From VXRJ01 sp965246995 (GTDB lineage: Bacteria; Acidobacteriota; Vicinamibacteria; Vicinamibacterales; UBA8438), in the NCBI GenBank assembly GCA_965246995.1, contig OZ252008.1:3286001-3350000 (forward strand): a stretch of 64,000 nt of DNA. The letters are read 5' to 3'. Shown in pieces: positions 32,449 through 40,631 of the stretch. Position 1 is the first letter of the stretch. Every line of letters starts with the position of its first letter. The translations under genes were made by a program, and so were the position numbers. The notes under the pieces are model-generated. The model ran no database searches, had not been told where the DNA came from, and saw only the letters and a list, made by a program, of their open reading frames with translations.

Positions 32449-34127
32449 GTATTTGTTTAGCGGGGTGGTTTCTTGATGCGCGAGATCCAATATGTTGGAC
32501 GTGTACTTTTCTAGGGGATCTGGCATAACTGTGGGGTGCCACGGCAACGTCCCCGGACGGAACAGGATCCCCGCGATACCCGCATTGAGGAACAAGAGCG
32601 AGAGATCGCACGGCTGCGGGAGGAGTTGACGCGGGTCGAGGGCGACCGGGATCAGTGGAAGCGCGACCGGGATCGGTGGAAGCGCCGCAGTGAACACCTC
32701 AAGCAGCAACTCGACGCGGCGCGGCGGGCAGGATTCCGGCAGGCCGCGCCCTTCGCCAAGGACCGGTCCCAAGGTCGCGGCGGGCGACCCGGCCGGCGCG
32801 CTGGTGCGCACTACGGCCGGCAGGCGTGCCGCCGGTGTCCGGCGCAGGTTGACGAGACCTGCCGAGCGCCGGTGGCTGCCGCGTGTCCGGACTGCGGCGG
32901 CGCCGTCGAGTTGTCCCGCGTAGCGACGCAATATCAGGAAGATCTCCCGGTGGTGCGCCCCATCGTGCGGCGCTTCGACATCGAGGTCGGCCACTGCTCG
33001 CAGTGTCGGCGTCGCGTCCAGGGCCGCCATCGGCTGCAAAGCTCCGACGCGCTGGGAGCGGCCAGCGTGCAACTGGGTCCCGAAGTCGTCGCGCTGGTCG
33101 TGCGGATGCACACGCACCTGGGCGTGCCGCTGGCGAAGGTCACGCACCTGCTCCGGACCCAGTTCGGCCTGACCGTCACACCGGGAGGCCTCGCGCAGGT
33201 GCTGCATCGCACGGCGCGCCAAGCCGCGCCGACCTACACCGCACTGTGCCAGCAGGTGCGGGAATCTCCCGTGGTCACGCCGGATGAAACCGGCTGGCGC
33301 GTCGGCGCCATGCGCCACTGGCTGTGGGTCTTCGCCACGCCCCAGACGACGGTCTACGCGATTCGCTCCGGCCGCGGATTCGACGACGCCGCAACGGTCC
33401 TGGGAACCGACTACGACGGCGTGCTCGTGCGCGACGGGTGGGCGCCGTATCGCCGCTTCACCCACGCGCTGCACCAGACCTGTCTGTCTCACCTGATGCG
33501 GCGAGCGCGGCAACTCCGAACCGATCATCCGCGCAGCCCGTGGGCCGCCCGGGTGCACGCCGTCCTGCAGGCCGCTCTCAAGCTGCGCGACCGCCGCGAC
33601 GCCGGGCGTCTGAGCGACCACGGCCTGGCAACCGCTCGCGGTCGACTGCTCGCCCAACTCGGTCGACTGATCGACAAATCTCCGACGCTGGACGCCGCCG
33701 ACCGCTTCGCCGCCCATCTGGACCGCGAATTCGCCGCGACGTTCGCCTTCCTGTGGGACCCGTCGATCGACGCCACCAACTGGCGCGCCGAACAGGCCAT
33801 CCGACCCGCGGTGGTCACCCGCAAAGTCTGTGGCGGTAATCGTACCCGCCACGGCGCCGACACCCAGCAGGTGCTCGCCAGCGTCGTGCGGACCGCCTAC
33901 CAGCGTCAACTCGACCTCGCCCCTCTGATCATCACGATGCTTCGCTCTTCCAGCCCCGTCGTTCCCGACACGCTCCAACGGTCGCCCCCGTAGATCAACG
34001 CGCGGTCCTTCCGATCCGAAACCACGTCAGTAGAACAGCGCCGCTGTCAGTATGCCTCCGCGTGGCTGTTGAGGAAGAACTCGGCACCTACGTCCGCGCT
34101 CGTCGAATCACCCCGGTAAACAAAGAC
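32449..34127 (+). mobile_element. IS66-family element, copy 2
   Basis: 1679 bp, inverted relative to copy 1 and 21 bp longer (a 7-codon tandem repeat in the transposase). Ends GTATTTGTTTAGCGGGGTGG and GTCTTTGTTTACCGGGGTGA match copy 1. It is flanked by an 8-bp target duplication GCTTAGCC at 32441-32448 and 34128-34135. It interrupts a small minus-strand gene. Confidence 0.93.
32536..33993 (+). CDS. tnpC: IS66-family transposase (copy 2)
   Basis: 485 residues, differing from copy 1 by a 7-residue insertion (WKRDRDR tandem in the N-terminal coiled coil) and a handful of substitutions, for example RCPAQVDE for PRPPQVDE and DYDGVLVRD for DFAGVLVRD. All landmarks are kept: zinc ligands CPDCGG and CSQCRRR, DETGWRVG, RDGWAPYRRF and NWRAEQAIRP. 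Probably active. Confidence 0.95.
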   Translation: MPRQRPRTEQDPRDTRIEEQEREIARLREELTRVEGDRDQWKRDRDRWKRRSEHLKQQLDAARRAGFRQAAPFAKDRSQGRGGRPGRRAGAHYGRQACRRCPAQVDETCRAPVAAACPDCGGAVELSRVATQYQEDLPVVRPIVRRFDIEVGHCSQCRRRVQGRHRLQSSDALGAASVQLGPEVVALVVRMHTHLGVPLAKVTHLLRTQFGLTVTPGGLAQVLHRTARQAAPTYTALCQQVRESPVVTPDETGWRVGAMRHWLWVFATPQTTVYAIRSGRGFDDAATVLGTDYDGVLVRDGWAPYRRFTHALHQTCLSHLMRRARQLRTDHPRSPWAARVHAVLQAALKLRDRRDAGRLSDHGLATARGRLLAQLGRLIDKSPTLDAADRFAAHLDREFAATFAFLWDPSIDATNWRAEQAIRPAVVTRKVCGGNRTRHGADTQQVLASVVRTAYQRQLDLAPLIITMLRSSSPVVPDTLQRSPP

Positions 34128-34266
34128 GCTTAGCCTTGGCAGTCTTCTTCCCAGTTGGTGCGGAACCACCAATGATGCTGGCTGTTCGTTCTAAGGCTAC
34201 GAGATCAGCTTGGAGTGTCTTGATCTCGGCTTTCTTGGCCGTGATGGCTTTTGAAATGTCACTCAT
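34128..34266 (-). pseudogene. Small basic protein, 5' fragment cut by IS66
   Basis: From ATG at 34266 the minus strand reads MSDISKAITAKKAEIKTLQA and DLVALERTASIIGGSAPTGK, then KTAKAK, ending at the IS66 target site. A helical N-terminus followed by a Lys-rich linker precedes the detached tail at 32354-32448. The intact protein would have been about 75 residues. Confidence 0.6.
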
Positions 34267-34299
34267 GTCTGGAAGCGTATAGATTGGCTGAGAGAGGTG

Positions 34300-34797
34300 T
34301 CAATTCACAGCGGGCATCTGAAATAGCGCCACCGTTAGCTGACTGGGCGAGTCCATGCCGATTGGTCCAGTTGGCGTGTCAGCTAGTTTCAAACAAGCCT
34401 CCAAGATCGGATCATTGCTCCACGCATGTGCCAGGCAGACCGGGGCGCTAAAGGCGAAGTCATTCATCACCCCAAGCACTTGGCGACTGCGTGTCTTGGC
34501 GAACTGGATGTCCTGGGTTGCTTGAACCTCAGCATTGACGCGTTCCTCGGGAATCCCCAGCGCCAGCAAGACCTTGCTGAGTGCATGACCGAACTTGTGT
34601 GGGAAGTCTGCGTTGCGGGCCGGCAGAATCACGGGCAGCAGCGTGCGTTCACTCTGGCACAGCACCAGTCGAATGGAGCCAATGTTGAGCAGGTTGGCGT
34701 ACCAGTCGCCCAGCACGCCCGTTGATGGGGTCTCAGGCTCAGTCGGGGTGAGCTTGAATCGCTTAATGACACGTTGCGTGCAGCGGAAGACGGTCAT
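34300..34797 (-). CDS. DUF6933 family protein
   Basis: 165 residues. MTVFRCTQRVIKRFKL, VLGDWYANLLNIGSIRLVLC, QSERTLLPVILPARNA and RSRQVLGVMNDFAFSAPVCL match the conserved order of the DUF6933 family (unknown function, often beside regulators or toxin-antitoxin genes). The ATG at 34797 lies one base from the end of the IS3 element at 34799, so its native promoter and ribosome-binding site have been replaced by IS sequence. Confidence 0.7.
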   Translation of the reverse strand: MTVFRCTQRVIKRFKLTPTEPETPSTGVLGDWYANLLNIGSIRLVLCQSERTLLPVILPARNADFPHKFGHALSKVLLALGIPEERVNAEVQATQDIQFAKTRSRQVLGVMNDFAFSAPVCLAHAWSNDPILEACLKLADTPTGPIGMDSPSQLTVALFQMPAVN

Positions 34798-34865
34798 CTG
34801 ACCTTGCCCCCTGAAACCGTTCCAGCCCGAGCGTTAGAATTCGGGCGCAACGAGCAGGAGGCAGG

Positions 34866-35144
34866 ATGCCACGCAAGCGGTACAGCACCGAGCAAATCGT
34901 CACCACATGACGCCAGGCCGAGGTGGAGTTGGGCCGCGGTCTGCGCACGTCCCAGGTCTGCAAAGAGCTGGGGGTCAGTGAGCAGACGTACTACCGGTGG
35001 CGGAAGGAGTACGGGGGGTTGCGTCTCGATCAGGCGAAGCGCTTGAAGGCCCTCGAGCAAGAAAACACGCGGCTGAAGAAGCTGGTGGCCGACCAGGCGC
35101 TCGATCACATGATCCTTAAAGAGGTGGCCTCGGGAAACTTCTGA
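34866..35144 (+). pseudogene. IS3-family OrfA with in-frame TGA
   Basis: MPRKRYSTEQIVTT is followed by TGA at 34908-34910, then in frame RQAEVELGRGLRTSQVCKEL, GVSEQTYYRWRKEYGG and the zipper RLKALEQENTRLKKLVADQA to the stop. Elsewhere in the family this position is Leu-Leu-Arg-Gln. The nonsense codon should silence this copy unless supplied in trans. Confidence 0.85.
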
Positions 35145-35167
35145 GCCCGTCCCGGCGACGCCCAGCC

Positions 35168-36007
35168 GTGGTGCACGTACAGCACCGGCTGGACGTCTCG
35201 GAGCGGCGGGCCTGCCGAGTGCTCAGTCAGGCGCGGTCGACGCACCGGCATCGGCCGGTCGTCCCGGACGACGAACCCCGGTTGGTCGCGCGCCTCATCG
35301 AGTTGGCGACGCTGTATGGGCGGTATGGGTATCGGCGCATCACCGGGCTCTTGCGTGGGGAAGGCTGGACAGTGAATCACAAACGCATCGAGCGACTGTG
35401 GCGGCGGGAAGGCCTCAAAGTGCCGCAGAAACAACCGAAACGGGGCCGGCTGTGGCTCGCGGATGGTTCGTGCATCCGCCACCGGCCGGAGTATCGGCAC
35501 CACGTCGGGGCGTATGACTTCGTGGCGGACCGCACGCATGACGGCCGGCCGCTGAAGATCCTCACCATCGTCGAGGAGTATTCGCGGGAATGCCTGGCGA
35601 TCGTGGTCGCCCGGTGGTTGCGGTCGATTGATGTGCTCGAGACGCTCGCGGAATTGTTCGTAAGGCATGGCGTCCCGGCCCACATCCGTTCCGACAACGG
35701 CCCGGAGTTCACGGCGGAGCTCGTCCGGCTCTGGCTCGAGGCCCTGCAGGTACAGACGTTGTTCATCGAGCCGGGCAGCCCATGGGAGAACGGGTACGTC
35801 GAATCGTTCAACGGCAAGTTGCGGGATGAACTGTTGGACCGGGAGATCTTCTACACGCTCACGGAAGCCCAGATCTTGATCGAGAGATGGCGGAGGCAGT
35901 ACAACACGGTGCGGCCGCACCGGGCGCTGGGCTATCGACCCCCAGCGCCTGAAGCGGTCATGCCGGCACCGATTGGCGGATTGATCATGAGCCCAGCTCT
36001 CTCATAA
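35168..36007 (+). CDS. IS3-family OrfB transposase
   Basis: 279 residues from GTG at 35168; translation probably begins upstream by frameshift from orfA near 35141. HTH_21 region (RYGYRRITGLLRGEGWTVNH) and rve domain with YDFVADRTHDGRPLKILTIV (first Asp), HIRSDNGPEFTAELVRLWLE (second Asp) and SPWENGYVESFNGKLRDELL (Glu), ending with RPHRALGYRPPAPEAVMPAP. Catalytically intact in sequence. Confidence 0.9.
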   Translation: MVHVQHRLDVSERRACRVLSQARSTHRHRPVVPDDEPRLVARLIELATLYGRYGYRRITGLLRGEGWTVNHKRIERLWRREGLKVPQKQPKRGRLWLADGSCIRHRPEYRHHVGAYDFVADRTHDGRPLKILTIVEEYSRECLAIVVARWLRSIDVLETLAELFVRHGVPAHIRSDNGPEFTAELVRLWLEALQVQTLFIEPGSPWENGYVESFNGKLRDELLDREIFYTLTEAQILIERWRRQYNTVRPHRALGYRPPAPEAVMPAPIGGLIMSPALS

Positions 36008-36036
36008 GAACTGGTACGACCACTGGGGGCAGGTCA

Positions 36037-36121
36037 CCTGCGCCGCGCCGGCATTCGAGAACGCGACGATCCCCACCGTCGCGAGGACCAATCCGACGAC
36101 GAGACGACGTTGGCTACTCAT
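36037..36121 (-). pseudogene. Secreted-protein gene, 5' stub cut by IS3
   Basis: From ATG at 36121 the minus strand reads MSSQRRLVVGLVLATVGIVA then FSNAGAAQVTC, a clean signal peptide with an AGA/AAQ cleavage site. The IS3 inverted repeat begins a few codons later. The mature protein is lost, so its function is unknown. Confidence 0.65.
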
Positions 36122-36317
36122 GCGATGTTGCTCTCCTAAACCGGGATTTCTGTTTTGCCTGCCCCGGATGGCACCTTTATGCACCCGAGGGGCCGCCCAG
36201 ATCCTTCGCAGGGTATCACCCTCCGTAGTGGCGTTCATAGCTCGCATCGGTGAGTGTCTAGAAGTAGCATACTGTTGGGACTCGGCAGGTTCAGTTAAGC
36301 CGTCGGGGGAGGATGTC

Positions 36318-38471
36318 ATGAAGCGAGCAGAGACTGGCGCGGCTAGGCGGTTGGGGCGGTTGGGTCTGATGACCCTCGTCACGGTGTCGCTGCTCGGATG
36401 CGAGCCGGCGCAGGTCAGCGACGCGGAATCGCCGGGCGAGCCGGGCGCGGCGCCGCGCGCCGGCCTCGTGGACGACGAACGCATCAAACGCGCAGCCGTC
36501 GAAGAGCCCGGCAGCTGGTTGGCCTACGGCCAAACGTTCGAGGAACAGCGTTTCTCCACGCTCACCCAGATCAATCGAGAGACCGTCGCCGATCTGGACC
36601 TCGCCTGGTTCAAGCCACTGGGCGAACGGCATCGGATGGAGAACACACCTCTGATCGTCGATGGCGTCATGTACGTCTCGGACCCGTGGAACGTGACCTA
36701 CGCGCTCAACGCCACCACGGGTGAGGAAATCTGGGCCTTCGATCCCGAGACGCGACGGGAGATCGTTCGGTACTCCTGTTGTGGCGGTCCCATGACCCGC
36801 GGCGTGGCCGTGTACCAGGGCCGCGTCTTCATCGCCACCTTCGATGGCCGGGTTGTCGCCGTTGATGCGGCCACGGGTGAGAAGGTCTGGGACGTCGACA
36901 CGTACCATCCATCCGCGGTCAGCCCGTTCACCGTTACCGGCGCACCCCGGGCCGGCGGCGGCAAGGTCTACATCGGCCAGAGCAGCTCCGAGTACGGCGT
37001 GCGCGGATACGTCAGTGCGTACGATGCGGACACCGGAGAGCTCGCGTGGCGGTTTTACCTCGTTCCTGGCGATCCCTCCCAACCGTTCGAGCATCCCGAG
37101 CTCGAGATGGCGGCCGAAACCTGGAACGGCGAGTGGTGGAAGCTCGGCGGCGGCGGCACGGTGTGGAGCTCCATCGTCTACGACCCGGATCTGCACACGG
37201 TCTATCTCGGCGTGGGTAACGGCGCGCCCTGGCCGCGCGACATACGCTCTCCCGGCGGGGGTGACAACCTGTTTCTGACGGCGATCGTCGCCGTGGATCC
37301 GGATACCGGGCGGATGAAGTGGTATTACCAAACCGTGCCCGGCGACAACTGGGACTACAGCTCCGCCATGGACATGGTGCTGGCCGACATGGACGTGGAC
37401 GGGACGATGCGCAAGGTGCTGCTGCAAGCGCCGAAGAACGGTTTTTTCTACGTGCTTGACCGCGAGGACGGCGAGCTGTTGCGGGCCCATCCCTACGGCG
37501 CGATCACCTGGGCCACGCACGTGGATATGGAGACGGGGAGGCCGGTAGAGAATCCGGAGGTCTACTACGAGGAGAACGCCCGGTGGATTCTCCCGGGCGC
37601 GGGCGGTACGCACAATTGGCAAGCGATGTCGTTCGATGCGAGCCGAGGGATCATGTACCTCCCCACCCACGACACGGCGTCCTTCTACGGCCTGCCCGAA
37701 GAGTTCGCGAAGACCGGCATATTCAAGATGCGTGAAGTGGGCATGACGACCGGCATGCCAATTGGTGCCTACCGAGATCAGTTGATTGCCGCGGCCGCGC
37801 CGCGGCCGGAGCCCAAGGCCTACCTGAAGGCGTTCGATCCGCTGTCCGGCGAGACGCTGTGGGCCGTCGAGAACGAAGGCGCTCGCCCCGGCGGCGTTCT
37901 GGCCACTGCGGGCGGCGTCATCTTCCAGGGCGATGGCACGGGCACCATTTCCGCTTACCACACCGACAACGGCGAGACCCTCTGGCAGTTCGAAGCCCCT
38001 GGCGGCGTATTCGGTGCCGGGCCGATTAGCTACGAGGTCGACGGCACCCAATATCTTGCGCTCACCAGCGGGGTGCATTTGGACTACGACGGCGGCGGCA
38101 AGCTCCTGGTATTCAAGCTCGGTGGTGATGCGGAAATGCCGCCGGCGCCAGAGCTTATGGACACCACCATTCCCGAGCAGCCGCCGCTGACCGCGTCCGC
38201 CGAAGACCTGGCGCGGGGCGATCAGCTCTATCACCAGGTCTGCGCGAATTGCCATGGGACCCTCGGCCGCGATTACACGCCTGGCACGAGGGTGGCCGAC
38301 CTACGCAGAATGTCGCCGGAGACCCATGCGTCCTATCAGACCATCGTGCTCGGCGGCATGCTGGAGGATCTCGGCATGCGTAGCTTTGCCGACGTGATGG
38401 ACGAGGACGACGCGGAGGCGATTCGACAGTTCGTGATCTCGAGAGCCAATTTGGCTCAAGAGGCACAGTAA
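36318..38471 (+). CDS. PQQ-dependent dehydrogenase fused to cytochrome c (lipoprotein)
   Basis: 717 residues from ATG at 36318, preceded by GGGGGAGGA; upstream in-frame codons lack coding character. A lipobox LLGC (Cys28) indicates a lipid-anchored periplasmic or outer-membrane enzyme. The eight-bladed PQQ propeller is shown by repeated GEEIWAFDPETR / GELAWRFY / GETLWQFEAPGG blades. Vicinal cysteines Cys154-Cys155 (YSCCGG) match the ring disulfide of quinoprotein alcohol dehydrogenases. GDNWDYSSAMDM carries the presumed catalytic Asp. The C-terminal domain has a single haem c site CANCH (about 642-646). It probably oxidises an alcohol or sugar and passes electrons to its own haem. Confidence 0.9.
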   Translation: MKRAETGAARRLGRLGLMTLVTVSLLGCEPAQVSDAESPGEPGAAPRAGLVDDERIKRAAVEEPGSWLAYGQTFEEQRFSTLTQINRETVADLDLAWFKPLGERHRMENTPLIVDGVMYVSDPWNVTYALNATTGEEIWAFDPETRREIVRYSCCGGPMTRGVAVYQGRVFIATFDGRVVAVDAATGEKVWDVDTYHPSAVSPFTVTGAPRAGGGKVYIGQSSSEYGVRGYVSAYDADTGELAWRFYLVPGDPSQPFEHPELEMAAETWNGEWWKLGGGGTVWSSIVYDPDLHTVYLGVGNGAPWPRDIRSPGGGDNLFLTAIVAVDPDTGRMKWYYQTVPGDNWDYSSAMDMVLADMDVDGTMRKVLLQAPKNGFFYVLDREDGELLRAHPYGAITWATHVDMETGRPVENPEVYYEENARWILPGAGGTHNWQAMSFDASRGIMYLPTHDTASFYGLPEEFAKTGIFKMREVGMTTGMPIGAYRDQLIAAAAPRPEPKAYLKAFDPLSGETLWAVENEGARPGGVLATAGGVIFQGDGTGTISAYHTDNGETLWQFEAPGGVFGAGPISYEVDGTQYLALTSGVHLDYDGGGKLLVFKLGGDAEMPPAPELMDTTIPEQPPLTASAEDLARGDQLYHQVCANCHGTLGRDYTPGTRVADLRRMSPETHASYQTIVLGGMLEDLGMRSFADVMDEDDAEAIRQFVISRANLAQEAQ

Positions 38472-38502
38472 AGATCTCTAAAAACTGTCACGACCATTCG
38501 GT

Positions 38503-38769
38503 ATGAACCGGCTCACCGACACGAATCTGGTTTTTCGCGCCCTCATCATCTTGGGCGTCGTGGCGTTTGGGTTCTATCTGACGGCGGAGCGCGGGCTGCT
38601 GTCGCTGGCGCTTGGCGCCGACCGTAGCTATATTTCCTACGTCATCCTCGGACTCTACATTCTCGCGAGCGCACACTGGTTGTGGCTGTCGCATGCGCTG
38701 ACGGAAGAGCGAAAGCGCTTCGCCAACCTGGAAATCGAGCTCACCGCCGACGAGAGGAACTTCAAGCAC
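38503..38769 (+). pseudogene. Small membrane protein, 5' part interrupted by IS3 copy A
   Basis: 89 codons with two transmembrane helices (about 10-35 and 44-64) and then a charged helix (SHALTEERKRFANLEIELTA). The apparent stop TGA at 38770 is the first triplet of the IS end. Removing the IS and one CAC target copy continues NFKH-LQQGLIGQFLRNWQ at 40057. The topology and the AHWLW/LSHAL region recall the N-terminal part of MotA/TolQ/ExbB-like channel proteins, without proof. It follows the PQQ dehydrogenase by 31 bases. Confidence 0.65.
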
Positions 38770-38800
38770 TGATCTTGCCTGGGAAAAGTGGACAGGTTGA

Positions 38801-39679
38801 TTATGCTGCACGCTGAGCCTGCCGAGCGTGCCTCCTTTCACAGTTATTGGGGCTGACATACCCCAGCGACGAGTGCAGCCGGTAGGGATTGTAGAAGCCT
38901 TCGATGTACTCCGCCACGGCGTCTTTGGCCCCGCGCCGCGTCGGCCACGGCTGCCGGTGAATGAGCTCGGTCTTGAGCGTCGCGAAGAAGCTCTCCGTGA
39001 TGGCGTTGTCCCAGCAGTCGCCCTTCCGACTCATGGAGCAGACGATCCCGTGGTCGCGCAGCACGCGCTGATACGCGTCGGCCGCATACTGGCAGCCCCG
39101 ATCCGAGTGATGTAGCAAGCCGGCCTCCGGGACTCGGCGCCCCAGCGCCATGTGCAGCGCCTCGAGCGCCAACTCGACCCGCAGGTGCGGCTGGATAGCC
39201 CAGCCCACCACGCGCCGCGAGAACAGGTCTAGCACCACGGCCAGATACAGCCAGCCCTCCCACGTCCAGACGTACGTGATGTCGGTGCTCCAGCGCTCGT
39301 TGGGGTGTGCAGCGTCGAAGGCGCGGGCGAGGACGTTGGGCGCCACCGGACGCTGGTGGTCACTGTCCGTCGTGCACCGGTGCCGCTTGAGGGGCAGGCC
39401 GATCAGCCCCATGTCCTGCAGCAGTCGGGCGACCCGCGCCCGGCCAACTGGGACCCCGTCCTGCCTGAGCTGCTCGTGGATCCGCGGGCTGCCGTACGTT
39501 CCGCGGCTGGCGGTATGGATCGCCCGGATGCGTACCTTCAACCGGTCGTTGTCCCGTTGTTGCGCGCTCGGGCCCCGATGCGCCCAGGCGTAGTAACCGC
39601 TGGGCGTCACCTGTAGCACGCTGCACAAGCGCCGCACGGCGTGGTGGGCCTTCTCCCCGTGAACAAACGCGAACCTCAT
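38801..39679 (-). CDS. IS3-family OrfB transposase (copy A)
   Basis: 292 residues. HTH_21 segment SRGTYGSPRIHEQLRQDGVP, then the rve domain: NERWSTDITYVWTWEGWLYL (first Asp), LLHHSDRGCQYAADAYQRVL (second Asp) and GDCWDNAITESFFATLKTEL (Glu), ending GYVSPNNCERRHARQAQRAA. Starts with ATG overlapping the orfA stop (ATGA) and lies in the -1 frame relative to orfA. Confidence 0.93.
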   Translation of the reverse strand: MRFAFVHGEKAHHAVRRLCSVLQVTPSGYYAWAHRGPSAQQRDNDRLKVRIRAIHTASRGTYGSPRIHEQLRQDGVPVGRARVARLLQDMGLIGLPLKRHRCTTDSDHQRPVAPNVLARAFDAAHPNERWSTDITYVWTWEGWLYLAVVLDLFSRRVVGWAIQPHLRVELALEALHMALGRRVPEAGLLHHSDRGCQYAADAYQRVLRDHGIVCSMSRKGDCWDNAITESFFATLKTELIHRQPWPTRRGAKDAVAEYIEGFYNPYRLHSSLGYVSPNNCERRHARQAQRAA

Positions 39680-39972
39680 GCGTTTTCTTTCGCGAAGAAG
39701 GCCGCCGCTTTTTTTAGGATCTCGCGCTCCTCGCGCAACACCCGCACCTCACGCCGGAGCGTGCGTAGTTCCGTCTTCTCCTCCGTGGTGAGCGCACCGC
39801 TGGGATTCGGGCCGTGGTCGACCTCATACTGCTGCACCCACCTGCGCAGGGCCGACTCGGTCAGGTCGAGCTCCCGAGCGACCTGCCCGATGCTGCGGTC
39901 GTGCCGCAGGCAGAGCCGGACCGCCTCCTGCTTGAACGCCTCGGTGAACCGTCGTCGCTGCCGTTTGCCCAT
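39676..39972 (-). CDS. IS3-family OrfA (copy A), -1 frameshift site at 3' end
   Basis: 98 residues from MGKRQRRRFTEAFKQ (39972); an upstream ATG at 40014 would add 14. Helix-turn-helix SIGQVARELDLTESALRRWV and leucine zipper TLRREVRVLREEREILKKAA. The coding strand has seven A and a G (A-run at 39709-39715) near the end, the A6G slippery motif used by IS3 elements to make OrfAB by -1 frameshifting. Confidence 0.92.
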   Translation of the reverse strand: MGKRQRRRFTEAFKQEAVRLCLRHDRSIGQVARELDLTESALRRWVQQYEVDHGPNPSGALTTEEKTELRTLRREVRVLREEREILKKAAAFFAKENA

Positions 39973-40008
39973 GAACACCCCCTGGCGCATTCTCGCGCCT
40001 TCTTCGGT

Positions 40009-40056
40009 GTCCACGAAACTCAGGCAAGATCAGTCCACGAAACTCAGGCAAGATCA
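40009..40056. repeat. Tandem duplication of the IS3 copy A terminal repeat
   Basis: GTCCACGAAACTCAGGCAAG plus ATCA occurs twice back to back (40009-40032, 40033-40056). Copy B has one. The outer copy abuts the CAC target duplication, so the original insertion probably included both or arose from joined IS ends. Confidence 0.85.
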
Positions 40057-40106
40057 CACTTGCAACAGGGCCTGATCGGTCAATTCCTCCGCAACTGGCA
40101 AGTAAG
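40057..40106 (+). pseudogene. Small membrane protein, 3' fragment between two IS elements
   Basis: In the frame restored by removing IS3 copy A this reads HLQQGLIGQFLRNWQVR before entering the next IS3-family element. The true C-terminus was removed by that second insertion or an associated deletion. Confidence 0.6.
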
Positions 40107-40147
40107 GCGCCCCCGGTTTTCTTGGACACGGATTAAGGGAGAATCCG

Positions 40148-40585
40148 ATGTCCAAGGAGGTAGGGGAAATGGTTCAGTCGAGGAGGGTGAAGGGAGCTGG
40201 GTCGGCGCGGACGGAGGGAGCCCGGAGGGCGAGCGGAGTCGGCGCCGACGGTGCGGCGGTTGGGGTGGGGGCCTTGGCACCCGGGCAGCGGTGGAGCGCG
40301 AGCCGGAAACGGGACGTGGTTCTGCGGCTGCTGCGCGGCGAGTCGCTGGACACGGTCTCGCGTGAAGTCGGGGTAGAGCTCTATCGCCTGGAGGCGTGGC
40401 AGGCGCGGGCGCTGGCCGGTCTCGAGCTCGGTCTGAAGGCGCAGGCCGATGAGCCGCTGGCCGCCGAGCTGGATGCCGCCAAGCGCCACATTGGCGAGCT
40501 GTCGATGGAGAATGAGCTGTTGCGGGCACGTGCCCGCGCAGCGGAGCGTCGCCTCCCTTTGGCGACGCGGAGGTCGCGACGATGA
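40148..40585 (+). CDS. IS3-family OrfA (third type)
   Basis: 145 residues. After a variable N-terminus comes SASRKRDVVLRLLRGESLDT and VSREVGVELYRLEAWQARAL (helix-turn-helix), then a helical zipper with ELDAAKRHIGELSMENELLR. The first 50 residues are low-complexity; a start nearer 40280 is possible. orfB overlaps in another frame. Confidence 0.75.
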   Translation: MSKEVGEMVQSRRVKGAGSARTEGARRASGVGADGAAVGVGALAPGQRWSASRKRDVVLRLLRGESLDTVSREVGVELYRLEAWQARALAGLELGLKAQADEPLAAELDAAKRHIGELSMENELLRARARAAERRLPLATRRSRR

Positions 40586-40631
40586 GCGCAACGACCTCCG
40601 CGACAACGGGACGGCGCTATGTCTCAAGCGG

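Larger units (their letters stand above)
34799..36036 (+). mobile_element. IS3-family element (IS407-like) with broken orfA
   Basis: 1238 bp. Left end TGACCTTGCCCCCTGAAACC and right end (inward) TGACCTGCCCCCAGTGGTCG begin with the TGACC/GGTCA pair of IS3 elements. No target duplication is seen. Left of it is the DUF6933 start and right of it a truncated secreted-protein gene, which do not belong together, so a deletion or rearrangement followed insertion. orfA carries a stop. Confidence 0.85.
38770..40032 (-). mobile_element. IS3-family element, copy A (minus orientation)
   Basis: 1263 bp, identical in length and in predicted proteins to copy B (46148-47410). Ends TGATCTTGCCTGGGAAAAGT and (inward) TGATCTTGCCTGAGTTTCGT. 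The right end is duplicated in tandem (24 bp at 40009-40032 and again 40033-40056). A 3-bp target duplication CAC flanks the unit ending at 40056 (38767-38769 and 40057-40059). Confidence 0.9.

Noticed and set aside
36291..38255. 654-codon minus-strand frame opposite the PQQ dehydrogenase
   Set aside because: Shadow frame; the plus-strand gene has a lipobox, propeller blades and a haem motif.
40009..40056. Tandem 24-bp repeat considered as a minimal CRISPR-like unit
   Set aside because: Only two copies, no spacers, and each copy is an IS3 terminal repeat. No CRISPR array was found in the window.
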